Source of the DNA: Tellurirhabdus bombi | GTDB lineage: Bacteria; Bacteroidota; Bacteroidia; Cytophagales; Spirosomataceae | Assembly (NCBI RefSeq): GCF_021484805.1 | Contig: NZ_CP090557.1 | Location: 3,236,001-3,300,000 of the forward strand | DNA length: 64,000 bases | Direction: 5' to 3' | Shown here: positions 1 through 8,803 of the stretch, piece by piece | Position numbering within the stretch: position 1 is the first letter of the stretch | How the letters are laid out: every line of letters begins with the position of its first letter | Made by a program: the position numbers and the translations under genes | The notes under the pieces: model-generated | What the model saw: only the letters and a program-made list of their open reading frames with translations | Databases searched by the model: none | What the model was told of the DNA's origin: nothing

Positions 1-63
1 AAATGCATTCCTAACCAATATTTGTAGGCTTTTTCACCAGGAAAAGTCCAGTAAACTCTCTAT

Positions 64-2577
64 ATGAAGAAAAATCTATTGCTTTTATTTTTAGGTTGCT
101 CCACGGTTGCGCTGGCCCAAACGGCACCAGTAGGCGGAAATCCTGGCAATCGACCCGCTGTCGCCATTCCCGGCACGGCAAACGACAACACACCACGCGG
201 AAATGGTAAAATAGTGGGTGTTTTGGTGGATTCAACCACAAAAAAGCCCGTCGAATTTGCAACGGTAGCCCTGATTAGCCTCGAAACGAATAAGCCCATC
301 GACGGAACAACTACGGACGACAAAGGAAAATTTGCGCTGACGAAAGTAGCGAACGGAAATTACCGCGTTCAGTTTTCATTTATTGGGTATAGATTGAAGG
401 AAAGCGGTCTGGTTAAAATCGACCGGGGTACAGACATCAACCTTGGGAATGTGCAAATTGCGCCGGATGTTAAGACGCTGAAAGAAGTAACGGTGACTGG
501 TCAGGCAGCCATGATCGAAGAGAAAGTGGACCGCCTGGTTTACAACGCCGAAAAAGACCTGACTACCAAGGGCGGTGATGCGACCGACGTCATGCGCCGT
601 GTGCCCCTGTTATCGGTTGACCTGGACGGAAACGTTACCCTGCGGGGCAGCCAGAACGTGCGGGTTTTGATCAACAACAAGCCTTCGACCATCATTGCCA
701 GCAGCGTGGCCGATGCCCTGAAGCAAATTCCAGCGGATATGATTAAGTCGGTGGAGGTGATTACGTCGCCATCGGCTAAATACGATGCGGAAGGCTCGGC
801 GGGGATTATCAACGTCATTACCAAGAAAAACAACTTGCAGGGAGCCACGCTCAGCGTGGACGTGGGTGCCGGTAACCGGGGCTCTAACCTGGGCGTAAAC
901 GGAAACCTGCGGACGGGCAAAATGGGCTTTACGCTGAGCGGCTTCGGACGGGCCAACTACAACATTAAAGGTACGTTCGACAACACCCAGACCAGTATTC
1001 GGGACGGGGCGACGTATGTAACCCGGCAAACGGCTGACACCAAGAACCAGTTTACGTTCGGTACGTATCAGTTAGGTTGGGATTACGACATTAATAAAAA
1101 TAACGTGGTTACGGCTGGTGTCCGTTATGGCGCTCGCAACGGGACAAACTCGCAGTACCTCATTACGACACCCGCCGCGGGTACGCCTATCCGCGATGTG
1201 GATATCAAAGACTTGTCGGGGACGGTTGACGTGAACGTGGACTACACCCGAACGCTGAAAAAGCCCCAACAGGAATTCAGTATCCTGACGCTTTTTAGTC
1301 GGAATAACCGTACGAACGACTTTGTGGCTGACCTGCTCGATGGCAACAAAACGATTGTGGGCCGCGAACGCAACGATAACGGCAGCTTTAACCAGGAAAC
1401 TACCATTCAGGCGGACTACCAGACGCCCATCCGTGCTAACCAGCAGTTGGAACTAGGTGGTAAAGGCATTTTCCGGCAGGTTGAAAGCACGTATCAATAC
1501 CTGATTGCCGAAGGAGCGAACGGCGCTTACCAACTGAACCCGAATCGTCCGGCTAACATGCTGAACTACGATCAGAACGTGGTGGCTTCTTATCTGTCGT
1601 ATACGTATTCGACCAAGAACAAGTATACGTTTAAAGTAGGGGGGCGGTATGAATACACGATGATCAACGCCACTTTTAGCGCGGAGCAGAAAATCGATGT
1701 GCCCGATTACGGTAATTTTGTGCCGAGCGTCAACATCTCGAAAGCCCTGAAAGGCGGTAAAATGCTACGATTAGGGTATAACCGTCGTTTGCAACGTCCC
1801 GGTATTCAGTTCCTGAATCCGAATGTCAATGCGGCCAACCCGCGCAATATCTCATTCGGAAATCCGTATCTGCGGCCGGAGCTAACCGATAACGTTGAGT
1901 TGACATACAGTACAACGATAAAAACGCTTTACCTGAATTTTACGGGCTATGGCCGCACGACAAATAATTCGATTGAAAGTGTGCGCCAGCTAATCGGCAC
2001 GGATACTATCCAGACGACTTTCCAGAATATTGGGAAACAGGATGCCTATGGCGCCAACGTTTTCGGAAACCTGACGCTATTTTCCAAATGGCAAATCGGT
2101 GGTGGTGCGGAAGCTTTCTATGCTTACCTGAGCAACAATGGCAACAACGGACAGCCCCGGTTCAGCAATAGCGGTATGGTCGTGAGTGGACGGCTGTTTA
2201 CTAGCCTGCAATTGAAAAGCGGCTGGGGTTTCCAGGGCTTTGCTTTTTCGCAGGGAAGACGCGTGCAGCTTCAGGGAACGCAGGGCGGATTTACGTTCTA
2301 TAGTCTGGGTGTGAAGAAAGACTTCAAAAACAAACGCGGAAGCATCGGACTGGCCGGAGAAAATTTTGTGATGAAGGCGTTCAAAATCCGTAACGAACTA
2401 CAAACTCCAGAATTTACACAAAGCAGCCTGACCCGACTTTACAACCGGGGCGTACGGGTGAACTTCAGCTACCGGTTTGGCAAAATGGGCTTCGATCAGC
2501 AATCGCGCCGCCGCAAAAAATCGGTGACCAACGATGACGTGAAGCAGGGCGAAAGCGGAGAGAGCAAGCAGCAATAA
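64..2577 (+). CDS. TonB-dependent receptor, outer membrane beta-barrel family
   Basis: This 837-residue protein begins with a signal peptide (MKKNLLLLFLG...ALAQ). A carboxypeptidase-regulatory-like beta-sandwich follows at about residues 48-130, with the typical FATVAL and FSFIGY stretches. Next come a plug domain (about 140-255, with VEVITSPSAKYDAEGSAGII) and a long barrel that ends in a basic, Ser/Lys-rich tail. It belongs to the OMP_b-brl_3 type of Bacteroidota receptors. Two paralogues lie in this window (26392-28860 and 60844-63306). The family sits in the outer membrane and is energised by TonB, but the substrate cannot be read from sequence. A strong terminator follows at 2594-2626. 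No SusD-like partner is adjacent, so it is not an obvious polysaccharide utilisation locus. Confidence 0.9.
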   Translation: MKKNLLLLFLGCSTVALAQTAPVGGNPGNRPAVAIPGTANDNTPRGNGKIVGVLVDSTTKKPVEFATVALISLETNKPIDGTTTDDKGKFALTKVANGNYRVQFSFIGYRLKESGLVKIDRGTDINLGNVQIAPDVKTLKEVTVTGQAAMIEEKVDRLVYNAEKDLTTKGGDATDVMRRVPLLSVDLDGNVTLRGSQNVRVLINNKPSTIIASSVADALKQIPADMIKSVEVITSPSAKYDAEGSAGIINVITKKNNLQGATLSVDVGAGNRGSNLGVNGNLRTGKMGFTLSGFGRANYNIKGTFDNTQTSIRDGATYVTRQTADTKNQFTFGTYQLGWDYDINKNNVVTAGVRYGARNGTNSQYLITTPAAGTPIRDVDIKDLSGTVDVNVDYTRTLKKPQQEFSILTLFSRNNRTNDFVADLLDGNKTIVGRERNDNGSFNQETTIQADYQTPIRANQQLELGGKGIFRQVESTYQYLIAEGANGAYQLNPNRPANMLNYDQNVVASYLSYTYSTKNKYTFKVGGRYEYTMINATFSAEQKIDVPDYGNFVPSVNISKALKGGKMLRLGYNRRLQRPGIQFLNPNVNAANPRNISFGNPYLRPELTDNVELTYSTTIKTLYLNFTGYGRTTNNSIESVRQLIGTDTIQTTFQNIGKQDAYGANVFGNLTLFSKWQIGGGAEAFYAYLSNNGNNGQPRFSNSGMVVSGRLFTSLQLKSGWGFQGFAFSQGRRVQLQGTQGGFTFYSLGVKKDFKNKRGSIGLAGENFVMKAFKIRNELQTPEFTQSSLTRLYNRGVRVNFSYRFGKMGFDQQSRRRKKSVTNDDVKQGESGESKQQ

Positions 2578-2593
2578 TAAGGATTAAAAGAAT

Positions 2594-2626
2594 AAAAAAA
2601 GGGAAGCTCAGCGCTTCCCTTTTTTT
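2594..2626 (+). terminator. Rho-independent terminator after the first TonB receptor
   Basis: The stem GGGAAGC / GCTTCCC has a 5-base loop. It is preceded by an A-run and followed by seven T residues, so it could work in both directions. It lies between the convergent receptor gene and the ROK kinase gene. Confidence 0.85.
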
Positions 2627-2639
2627 ATAACAGTATGTC

Positions 2640-3560
2640 TTAGAGCATGGCTGCCCCGAAAACGCCCGCGCTGTCGCCGAGTTTCGGCTTGAGAATGTGC
2701 GTGTCGATAACTCCGTTGTTAAAGACGTATTTCTTGGCCCGTTCAACCCCTTCCGTATAAAGCAGATCAATGTTGCCGACGCCACCGCCCAGCACAATGG
2801 CATCGGGGTCCATGAAGTTAATAATCGTCGAAATAGCCCGGCCAAAGTATTCCAGCAAGCGGTCGATGGTTTGGCTTGCGTAAGGGTCGGTACCCGCCTC
2901 GTGACGGGCCAGAATCTCTTTCAAGTTTCGTTCATCGCCGCTAATGTCTTTGTAAAAACGCTGGAGCGCCGGACCCGAGAAAACCTGTTCGTTACAGCCC
3001 TGCTTGCCGCAGTAGCAAGAGTAACCGTTCTCTTCCAAGATGTTATGGCCCCATTCGCCCCCAATTCCCTGCAAGCCATTCTGCACAAAAGGAACGCCAT
3101 CGTGCCCGCGAAACACCACACCACCGCCAACGCCCGTACCCATAATAACGCCAAAAACGCAGCGGTAATCGGGTGCCACCTCGGGGACGGCTCCTAAAGT
3201 GGCTTCGGCAAGCGCGAAACAGTTGGCATCGTTAGCGATTGCCACCGCAGTACCCAGTGCCTTTTCCAGGTCAAGGGGCATGTTTCTGCCGTTCATGGAG
3301 GTAGTATTGCTGCCCTTCATCACTTTCAGGCGGGGATCAAAGGTGCCGGGTGTCCCAAAACCAATCCGGTCGGGTTGGTAGCCCGTCTCTGCTTTCAGCA
3401 TGTCCACAAGGCGGGCAACCTGACTAATGATATGTTCGTAGCCTTTATCGGCTTCGGTAGCAATGCGCTTTCGGATAACCACGGCGTCGGGTGAAGGCGC
3501 AGATAAAATGGCACCTTCAATTTTAGTACCACCCAGGTCGATTCCCCAGTAGGTTTGCAT
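2640..3560 (-). CDS. ROK family sugar kinase
   Basis: This 306-residue protein opens with the ATP-binding DLGGTK motif (residues 8-13). It carries the catalytic Asp in AIANDAN (D111), the GxGxGGG nucleotide loop (GTGVGGG, 141-147) and the ROK zinc site formed by H172 with C182, C184 and C189 (CYCGKQGC). This layout matches fructokinase, glucokinase and N-acetylhexosamine kinases of the ROK family, which phosphorylate free sugars in the cytoplasm. The exact sugar cannot be assigned. It is a single gene convergent with the upstream receptor. It could supply phosphorylated sugar to the catabolic operon at 6.0-9.5 kb, but that link is only inferred from proximity. Confidence 0.9.
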   Translation of the reverse strand: MQTYWGIDLGGTKIEGAILSAPSPDAVVIRKRIATEADKGYEHIISQVARLVDMLKAETGYQPDRIGFGTPGTFDPRLKVMKGSNTTSMNGRNMPLDLEKALGTAVAIANDANCFALAEATLGAVPEVAPDYRCVFGVIMGTGVGGGVVFRGHDGVPFVQNGLQGIGGEWGHNILEENGYSCYCGKQGCNEQVFSGPALQRFYKDISGDERNLKEILARHEAGTDPYASQTIDRLLEYFGRAISTIINFMDPDAIVLGGGVGNIDLLYTEGVERAKKYVFNNGVIDTHILKPKLGDSAGVFGAAML

Positions 3561-3743
3561 AGATAATCGATTAATATGGTTTGGAATTCAATCGGGCAAC
3601 AGCAGGTTTCTGCATAAATTGCGCGAATTTAACCCAATATCGTTATCAATTACCGGATCTTTACGCCAATCCGCTGGGATTCTTGAAAACTACCACGAGA
3701 TTGCGTCTTCATTGAAGTGATTTTTATTTATTGATTTCCCAAA

Positions 3744-4487
3744 ATGCCCTGGTATACTAATTTTTTTCACGGTCTCGTTCAGCAAGCCTGGAAAGAGGCC
3801 CAGGATGAGGAACAGACGGCCCAGGAGGTCGATTTTATTTGTGATTTGCTGGCGCTTCAGCCCGGACAACGGGTACTGGATGTGTTTTGTGGCTACGGAC
3901 GGCACGCGCTTGAGTTAGCCCGGTTGGGCTGTGTGGTGACGGGCGTGGATATTTCTGAAGAATACATTGCGGAGATTCAGACAGTAGCCCAGGACGAGCA
4001 GTTGCCTATAAAAGGTATTTGCGCTGATTTTATGGTTGCCCCACTGGAGCAGAGCTACGAAGCGGCTTATTGCTTTGGTAACAGTTTCAGTTTTTTTCCA
4101 TACGACGACATGCGGCGTTTTCTTCAGAAAATCGCGGACCAATTGCCGGTTGGGGGAAAGTTTATGGCCGATACCGGAATGGTTGCCGAAAGCGTTTTAC
4201 CGGATTTTCAGGAACGGAGCTGGATGAAAATTGGCGATCTGACTTTTTTGATGGAAAATGAATACGAAGTGGCCGAAAGCCGGATTAACTCGCACCTGAC
4301 CTACTTACAAAATGGGCAGACCGAGTCGCGAACCGCTCAGCATTATGTGTATACCTATGCCGAGTTACGTCGCTTATTCAGGGAGGCTGGATTGGAAATC
4401 ACGGAAACTTTTTCCGCCCTTGATGGCAGCGAATTTGTACTAGGCGATGAACGTTTGTTGATTCTTGCCGAGAAATTACCAGATTAG
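3744..4487 (+). CDS. Class I SAM-dependent methyltransferase
   Basis: This 247-residue cytosolic protein has the Rossmann-type SAM motif I VLDVFCGYGRHAL (residues 44-56). The acidic motif II follows at TGVDIS (66-71), and the FGNSFSFFPYDDMRRFL stretch covers the motif IV region. The layout fits the Methyltransf_25/11 group. No targeting signal is present. The start is the ATG about 180 bases from the divergent ROK kinase gene. Substrate unknown: it could act on a small molecule or a protein, and the neighbours do not decide this. Confidence 0.82.
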   Translation: MPWYTNFFHGLVQQAWKEAQDEEQTAQEVDFICDLLALQPGQRVLDVFCGYGRHALELARLGCVVTGVDISEEYIAEIQTVAQDEQLPIKGICADFMVAPLEQSYEAAYCFGNSFSFFPYDDMRRFLQKIADQLPVGGKFMADTGMVAESVLPDFQERSWMKIGDLTFLMENEYEVAESRINSHLTYLQNGQTESRTAQHYVYTYAELRRLFREAGLEITETFSALDGSEFVLGDERLLILAEKLPD

Positions 4488-4692
4488 AAGGGTCATTAAG
4501 CCCATATAGAAAGCCCTACTATTTACGGTGGAAAGTAGTTTAGTTTAATCAACAATTGGTAACAGAGCAGGTTCGGCTAATTAATCCTTGTAAAGTATCT
4601 AATTATTAGTATAGTATAAAGATTGTGCACTATAATTGGATTATATAAAGTAATTTGGATTTTTTAAGGAAAAGGTCAAATCATTTCGCTAG

Positions 4693-4718
4693 TTTAACGG
4701 TTAAATTAACACTGTTAA
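4693..4718. promoter_or_regulatory. Two adjacent TTAAC-n-GTTAA palindromes (probable TetR operator)
   Basis: Immediately upstream of the TetR gene are TTTAACGGTTAAA (4693-4705) and TTAACACTGTTAA (4706-4718). Both are inverted repeats of TTAAC with a 1- or 3-base centre, and they end 17 bases before the ATG. TetR regulators commonly repress themselves through such sites. The same core, TTAACGGTTAA, recurs at 9629-9639. Confidence 0.5.
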
Positions 4719-4735
4719 ATTGATACTCAAACTAC

Positions 4736-5329
4736 ATGGAAACTCTGGAACGTAAGCAACGTAGTAGAGAACAGACACGTAGCGGAATCATACTAACTGC
4801 GAAAGATATTGCTCGTCGCGAAGGATGGCAGGCGGTGTCGATCCGAAAAATTGCCGAGGCTATTGATTACAGTGCTCCGGTTGTTTACGAATATTTTGAT
4901 AGCAAAGATGTGCTGATCAACGAAATTCGGAACGAGGGTTTTCGCTACCTGCAAAGCGAATATGAACGCATCAGAAATCTCTACCGCGACCCTGAAAAAC
5001 GGTTGTTCGAAACGTCAATGATCCAGTGGCAATTTGCGCTGGAAAACACGGAAATATACCAGGTTATGTACAACCTGAACGGTGCTTATTGTGCACTGCC
5101 TGTTAGTGACTCAGACGATATGGAAAAAATGAGTGATGTCGTGCGACTGATCATTTTTTCGTTTATTCCCAAATCTAAAGAAAGTATTCAGAAGCTTTAT
5201 TTTGAGTGGTGGTCAATGTCACACGGCATGATTGCGCTGGCTCTGCTACTTCGGAATAAACAATCGCTTGAGCAATCGGAACAAATTTACCGGGAAGCAA
5301 TCCGGAAGTTCGTACGTGGACTAAAATAA
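4736..5329 (+). CDS. TetR/AcrR family transcriptional regulator
   Basis: The 197-residue protein has an N-terminal TetR DNA-binding domain at about residues 14-62. The helix-turn-helix runs through VSIRKIAEAIDYSAPVVYEYF, followed by the usual F-x-S-K-D helix start. The C-terminal part is all-helical and is probably the ligand-binding and dimerisation domain (TetR_C/WHG-like). It is monocistronic, ahead of a terminator at 5423-5448. Two palindromes sit just upstream and suggest autorepression. Its regulon is not shown directly, but the same 11-base palindrome upstream of the 9706 membrane protein and the catabolic operon makes those candidate targets. No efflux gene is adjacent. Confidence 0.9.
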   Translation: METLERKQRSREQTRSGIILTAKDIARREGWQAVSIRKIAEAIDYSAPVVYEYFDSKDVLINEIRNEGFRYLQSEYERIRNLYRDPEKRLFETSMIQWQFALENTEIYQVMYNLNGAYCALPVSDSDDMEKMSDVVRLIIFSFIPKSKESIQKLYFEWWSMSHGMIALALLLRNKQSLEQSEQIYREAIRKFVRGLK

Positions 5330-5422
5330 GGGGACATCGGTAGCTACCAGATTTGACAATCAAGAAGGAAGAGAGCTACGAAAACCATAAGCTAGTAACA
5401 TAAAAACATTACTATTAAAAAA

Positions 5423-5448
5423 GGTCGCCTGGAAAGGCGACCTTTTTT
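5423..5448 (+). terminator. Rho-independent terminator after the TetR gene
   Basis: The stem GGTCGCCT / AGGCGACC has a GGAA loop and is followed by six T residues. It lies about 95 bases after the stop codon. Confidence 0.85.
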
Positions 5449-5528
5449 GTTAAAAATAAATCACCTCATTAAACCTCTGACAAAACCCGGTGTCAAACGG
5501 CTACAACAAGAACAAAGACAAAACGACA

Positions 5529-5924
5529 ATGAACAAACTAATGATAGTAGCCGTCGCAGTCGGATTGACACTGGGTGGCTGCGCAACCCAGCAACCAACA
5601 ACAAGTGGCCGATACGACAGAGATAGATATGATCCGAAAAACAGGTATGAGCAGCGTAACGAACGGTACGCCGACGACCGCCTGGAAGAACGTCTGGAAC
5701 GATACGCCGGTGAATTAAATTTAAGCCGTCGGCAAGTCCGGGATCTGCAACAAATTCAAAACAAATACGAACGCCGGAGCCAGAACAACCGAAATGCTTA
5801 CCGCCAGATGCAACAGCAAAAGCAACGCGAAATGCTGTCGGTACTGACGCCTAGCCAACGCGACCGACTTTACCAACTCGAACGGAATCGGCGCGACAAT
5901 CGCTACGATAGCCGACGCGGTTAA
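5529..5924 (+). CDS. Small Spy/CpxP-like lipoprotein
   Basis: I chose the ATG at 5529 because it gives a clean lipoprotein signal, MNKLMIVAVAVGLTLGGC, with lipid-modified Cys at residue 18. A GTG further upstream would put charged residues before it. The mature part (about 113 residues) is rich in Arg, Gln, Asp and Tyr and probably helical. It has two LTxxQ-like stretches, LNLSRRQ and LTPSQRD, as in Spy/CpxP periplasmic chaperones and related stress sensors. A chaperone or envelope-stress role is therefore plausible, but similarity is short. The gene is alone and is closed by a terminator. Confidence 0.7.
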   Translation: MNKLMIVAVAVGLTLGGCATQQPTTSGRYDRDRYDPKNRYEQRNERYADDRLEERLERYAGELNLSRRQVRDLQQIQNKYERRSQNNRNAYRQMQQQKQREMLSVLTPSQRDRLYQLERNRRDNRYDSRRG

Positions 5925-5964
5925 CCGAATTGACCTTAATACGTAATACAACCTGAAAATGATT

Positions 5965-5996
5965 AAAGCGGAGGCAGTTGCTTCCGCTTTTTTTGT
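5965..5996 (+). terminator. Rho-independent terminator
   Basis: A ten-pair stem (AAGCGGAGGC / GCTTCCGCTT, one G-T wobble) with an AGTT loop leads into a T-run. It closes the lipoprotein gene and lies just before the end of the convergent catabolic operon. Confidence 0.85.
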
Positions 5997-6008
5997 GTCT
6001 TGAAAACC

Positions 6009-6893
6009 TTATGGCCAGTACTGCGCCATTTTGTGCCGCAAAAAGGCAACGCTTCGTTCCAGTTGCTCCATCCCATCCACGCCGTCTTCAATGCTGATCC
6101 AACTGTCAAAGCCAACGCGCTTTAGTTCCGTGAAAATGGCGTCGTAATCATTGAGCCCTTTGCCAATTTCTCCGTGACGCAGCCGTTTAGCATAACCTGC
6201 TGAACCGCTTTCTTCGCGTTGCAAATCGGCAATGGTTCCTTCAAGCAGGTATCGGTCGCTGGCGTGCATGGTCACTACGCGGTGCGAAACGCGTTTGAGC
6301 AGTTCCAGCGGATCTTCCCCGGCCAGATAGGTATTGCTGGGGTCATAATTCACCCCAAAATTCGGGTGTTCAATTTGCTCGACAAGCTGGCAAAAAACGG
6401 CCATTTTCTGGGCAAATTCAGGATATTCCCAGAAATCATCTTTGTAATGATTTTCGATAATGAGCGTAATACCATGCTCTTGGGCATAGGGTAAACAGGC
6501 TTCAATGCATTCAGCGGCTAGATTAACACCCTCATCAACAGTAAGTTCTGGGCGGCGTTGACCGGAAAGCACTCGGCAGTAAGAACCACCCAGGGCATAC
6601 GTCATATCAATCCACCGTTTTTGTTTGGTAATCTCCCGCTGGCGAAAAGCAGCGTCCGGATGCGTGAAGTCAGGAGAGCAGCACATCATGGGAATCACTT
6701 TACCGTGTTGTTCAACCTGCTGGCGGAACCGGGGCCAGGCCGCTTCATCGGCCATCTCAAGAAAACCCGCATACCATTCCAGACCGTCAATGTCGAGTTT
6801 GACGGCTAGTTTGATCCAATCAGATAGGCGCATGGTGCTGTCTTTGCAGAGGGCTTGCATAAATGCTTTGGGAAAAGCAGCTAGTTTAGGCAT
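6009..6893 (-). CDS. TIM-barrel sugar isomerase/epimerase (AP endonuclease 2 fold)
   Basis: The start is the ATG at 6893 (MPKLAAFPKAFMQ), 34 bases after the upstream SDR gene. A longer open frame overlaps that gene and is not credible. The 294-residue product has the metal-binding pattern of the xylose-isomerase-like TIM barrel: E147 in IIENH, D184 in NYDPSN, H210 in TMHASD and E269 in SIEDG. Such proteins (UlaE, IolE, tagatose epimerase, hydroxypyruvate isomerase) isomerise or epimerise sugars and sugar phosphates in the cytoplasm using a divalent metal. It is the last gene of a four-gene operon that begins at 9520. The substrate is unknown. Confidence 0.85.
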   Translation of the reverse strand: MPKLAAFPKAFMQALCKDSTMRLSDWIKLAVKLDIDGLEWYAGFLEMADEAAWPRFRQQVEQHGKVIPMMCCSPDFTHPDAAFRQREITKQKRWIDMTYALGGSYCRVLSGQRRPELTVDEGVNLAAECIEACLPYAQEHGITLIIENHYKDDFWEYPEFAQKMAVFCQLVEQIEHPNFGVNYDPSNTYLAGEDPLELLKRVSHRVVTMHASDRYLLEGTIADLQREESGSAGYAKRLRHGEIGKGLNDYDAIFTELKRVGFDSWISIEDGVDGMEQLERSVAFLRHKMAQYWP

Positions 6894-6927
6894 GGAAATA
6901 AAGCGTAAGTAAAAAAGAACGGGGCTT

Positions 6928-7701
6928 TTATTTAGGAGGATTGCGTCCGATAAACGGATGTTGTTCCAGATCAACGACTTGGCCGCTAATGGGCCCACTT
7001 TCATCGGCCAGCCAATAAACAGCGGCGGCGGCGATCTCGGCGGGCCACAGGATACGACCCGCAGGCGCAAATTGGGGCGGAACGTCTTTGTACCAATCGG
7101 GAGCAAGGCCGTGCTCGTGCTTTCGCTGGGCCTCGTTTTCGGTGAGTACCCAGCCGGGATTAATCTGATTAACGCGCACGCCCTCTTCCCGGTGGAGCGT
7201 ATCACCCAGATTGCGGGTCAGGGTCATGAGCGCCCCCTTCGACACGCTGTAGGCCATCAAGTTGGGTTCACCACACCAGGCGTTAACCGATCCAATGTTC
7301 AGCACACAACCCCGTGCCTCCCGCAGATGGGGTAAGGCAGCCTGAATGAGTGAAAACGGAGCGAGGGTGTTGATTTCTAGTATCTTGCGAAAAAAAGAGA
7401 GGTCGGTAGTATGAATGTTGGACGAAGCTACCAGCGCGGCGTTGTTCACCACAGCATCCAGCCGACCAAAAGTTTGCAAAGCCTTGGTAACTAAATGCTG
7501 GGCGGCGTGCTCAGCGGTGAGGTCCTCAATGTGCAATACGGCTTTGTCAGAGCCTAGATTGGCCACAACCGCTTCTCCCATTTCCTGTTCCAGTCCGTGA
7601 ACGACAACGCGGGCACCTTCGGCTACACAACGTTCGGCAATGGCTTTGCCAATGCCAGTGCAGCTTCCGGTAACAAGAATAACTTTATTTTTTAGACGCA
7701 T
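6928..7701 (-). CDS. Short-chain dehydrogenase/reductase (SDR)
   Basis: The 257-residue protein is a classical SDR. It has the cofactor motif TGSCTGIG (residues 11-18), the NNAAL motif (86-90) and the catalytic tetrad N111, S138, Y151 and K155 in AYSVSKGA. The first beta strand is followed by a basic patch (ARVVVHG), so the cofactor preference is not clear. Family members oxidise secondary alcohols of sugars, polyols or sugar acids. It lies third in the operon, 41 bases after the zinc dehydrogenase gene and 34 before the TIM-barrel gene, so it most likely handles another step of the same carbohydrate pathway. Confidence 0.88.
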   Translation of the reverse strand: MRLKNKVILVTGSCTGIGKAIAERCVAEGARVVVHGLEQEMGEAVVANLGSDKAVLHIEDLTAEHAAQHLVTKALQTFGRLDAVVNNAALVASSNIHTTDLSFFRKILEINTLAPFSLIQAALPHLREARGCVLNIGSVNAWCGEPNLMAYSVSKGALMTLTRNLGDTLHREEGVRVNQINPGWVLTENEAQRKHEHGLAPDWYKDVPPQFAPAGRILWPAEIAAAAVYWLADESGPISGQVVDLEQHPFIGRNPPK

Positions 7702-7742
7702 GAGGCTTTCGTTTTGAGAGTTGCCCGGGGGTAAAGAAGGCC

Positions 7743-8768
7743 TTAAATGGGGCGGAGCACGCTTTTGACTACGCTGCCCTGGTGCATTTTCTCAAAGGCT
7801 TCGTGCCATTCGGAAATGGGCCAAACCCCACCAATAATGGGGCGCACGTCTAATTGTCGGCTAGCCAGCAAAGTCAAAACGCGTTCCCAGATGGTCCAGT
7901 GATGGCTAAAGCTCCCCTGTAGCGTAACATTTTTCTGAACAAGCGGATCAAGCGAAAAACCCAGCGGCTGTGCCCCCCAACCCACTTTAGTGATGTGGCC
8001 ATTAGGGCGAACCAGTTGCAAAGCGAGTTTCAAGGTGAGACTGATTCCGGCGGCGTCGATAATGCAGTCGGCACCAAGCCCGTCGCGGGCCTGCGCCCAG
8101 GCGGTCGCATCACCGATAATGGCTTCGCAGCCATATTGTTGCGCAATGGCCAGCCGGTGCCGATCGGCTTCCAGACCGACAATGGCTACTTCCGCGCCGC
8201 AAAGTTTAGCGACCGCCGCGCACAAAATACCGATGGTGCCGGGGCCAAGTACAAGCACACGGTCACTGGGTTTAATGCGCGAGTTCTCGACAACGGCGTT
8301 GAAGGCCACGCAGCAGGGTTCGGTCAAACAGGCTTCTTCGAAAGCCAGACCCGCCGGAACAGCGTGGAGGCAGCGGGCCGGAACGCTAACGAAGCGGGTC
8401 ATGGCTCCGTTGACGCCGTAGCCGAAGCCTTTGCGAGTGGGGTCAAGGTTGTAGCGGCCACTTCGCGACATGGGATTGGTCGGATCAATAACGGCGGCCG
8501 TCTCGCTAACCACGCGGTCGCCTTCTTTCCAGCCTACGACACGACTGCCAACCTCAGCAATGTAACCACCAAATTCGTGACCTAAAACAACCGGATAATT
8601 AACGGGCCAGCTGTGGTCGGAGGTCCACTGGTGGAGGTCGCTGCCACAAACGCCAACGTTGGCCACTTCAAGGAGTACATCCTCGTCGCCAATAATTGGT
8701 TTGGGAATTTCACGGATTTCAACAGAGCCTTTTTCCGGCGCATAGTTAACAACAGCGGCAGATTTCAT
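7743..8768 (-). CDS. Zinc-dependent alcohol dehydrogenase (MDR family)
   Basis: This 341-residue medium-chain dehydrogenase has a GroES-like N-terminal domain with probable catalytic zinc ligands C41, H64, E65 (GHEFGG) and E150. Its Rossmann domain has VLGPGTIG at about 173-180. It resembles threonine dehydrogenase and L-iditol/sorbitol dehydrogenases. The loop that normally carries the four structural-zinc cysteines (about residues 90-120) has none. It reads DPTNPMSRSGRYNLDP instead, so the structural zinc appears lost. It is the second gene of the operon, 35 bases after the HPS-like gene. A polyol or sugar-acid oxidation is likely; the substrate is not known. Confidence 0.87.
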   Translation of the reverse strand: MKSAAVVNYAPEKGSVEIREIPKPIIGDEDVLLEVANVGVCGSDLHQWTSDHSWPVNYPVVLGHEFGGYIAEVGSRVVGWKEGDRVVSETAAVIDPTNPMSRSGRYNLDPTRKGFGYGVNGAMTRFVSVPARCLHAVPAGLAFEEACLTEPCCVAFNAVVENSRIKPSDRVLVLGPGTIGILCAAVAKLCGAEVAIVGLEADRHRLAIAQQYGCEAIIGDATAWAQARDGLGADCIIDAAGISLTLKLALQLVRPNGHITKVGWGAQPLGFSLDPLVQKNVTLQGSFSHHWTIWERVLTLLASRQLDVRPIIGGVWPISEWHEAFEKMHQGSVVKSVLRPI

Positions 8769-8803
8769 GAAAGGGTTTAGTAAACTTGTAGATAAACAGG
8801 ACT

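Noticed and set aside
7003-7205. N-terminal extension of the TIM-barrel isomerase reading frame
   Set aside because: It lies inside the SDR gene and is basic and low in structure; the ATG at 6893 fits the family and operon spacing.
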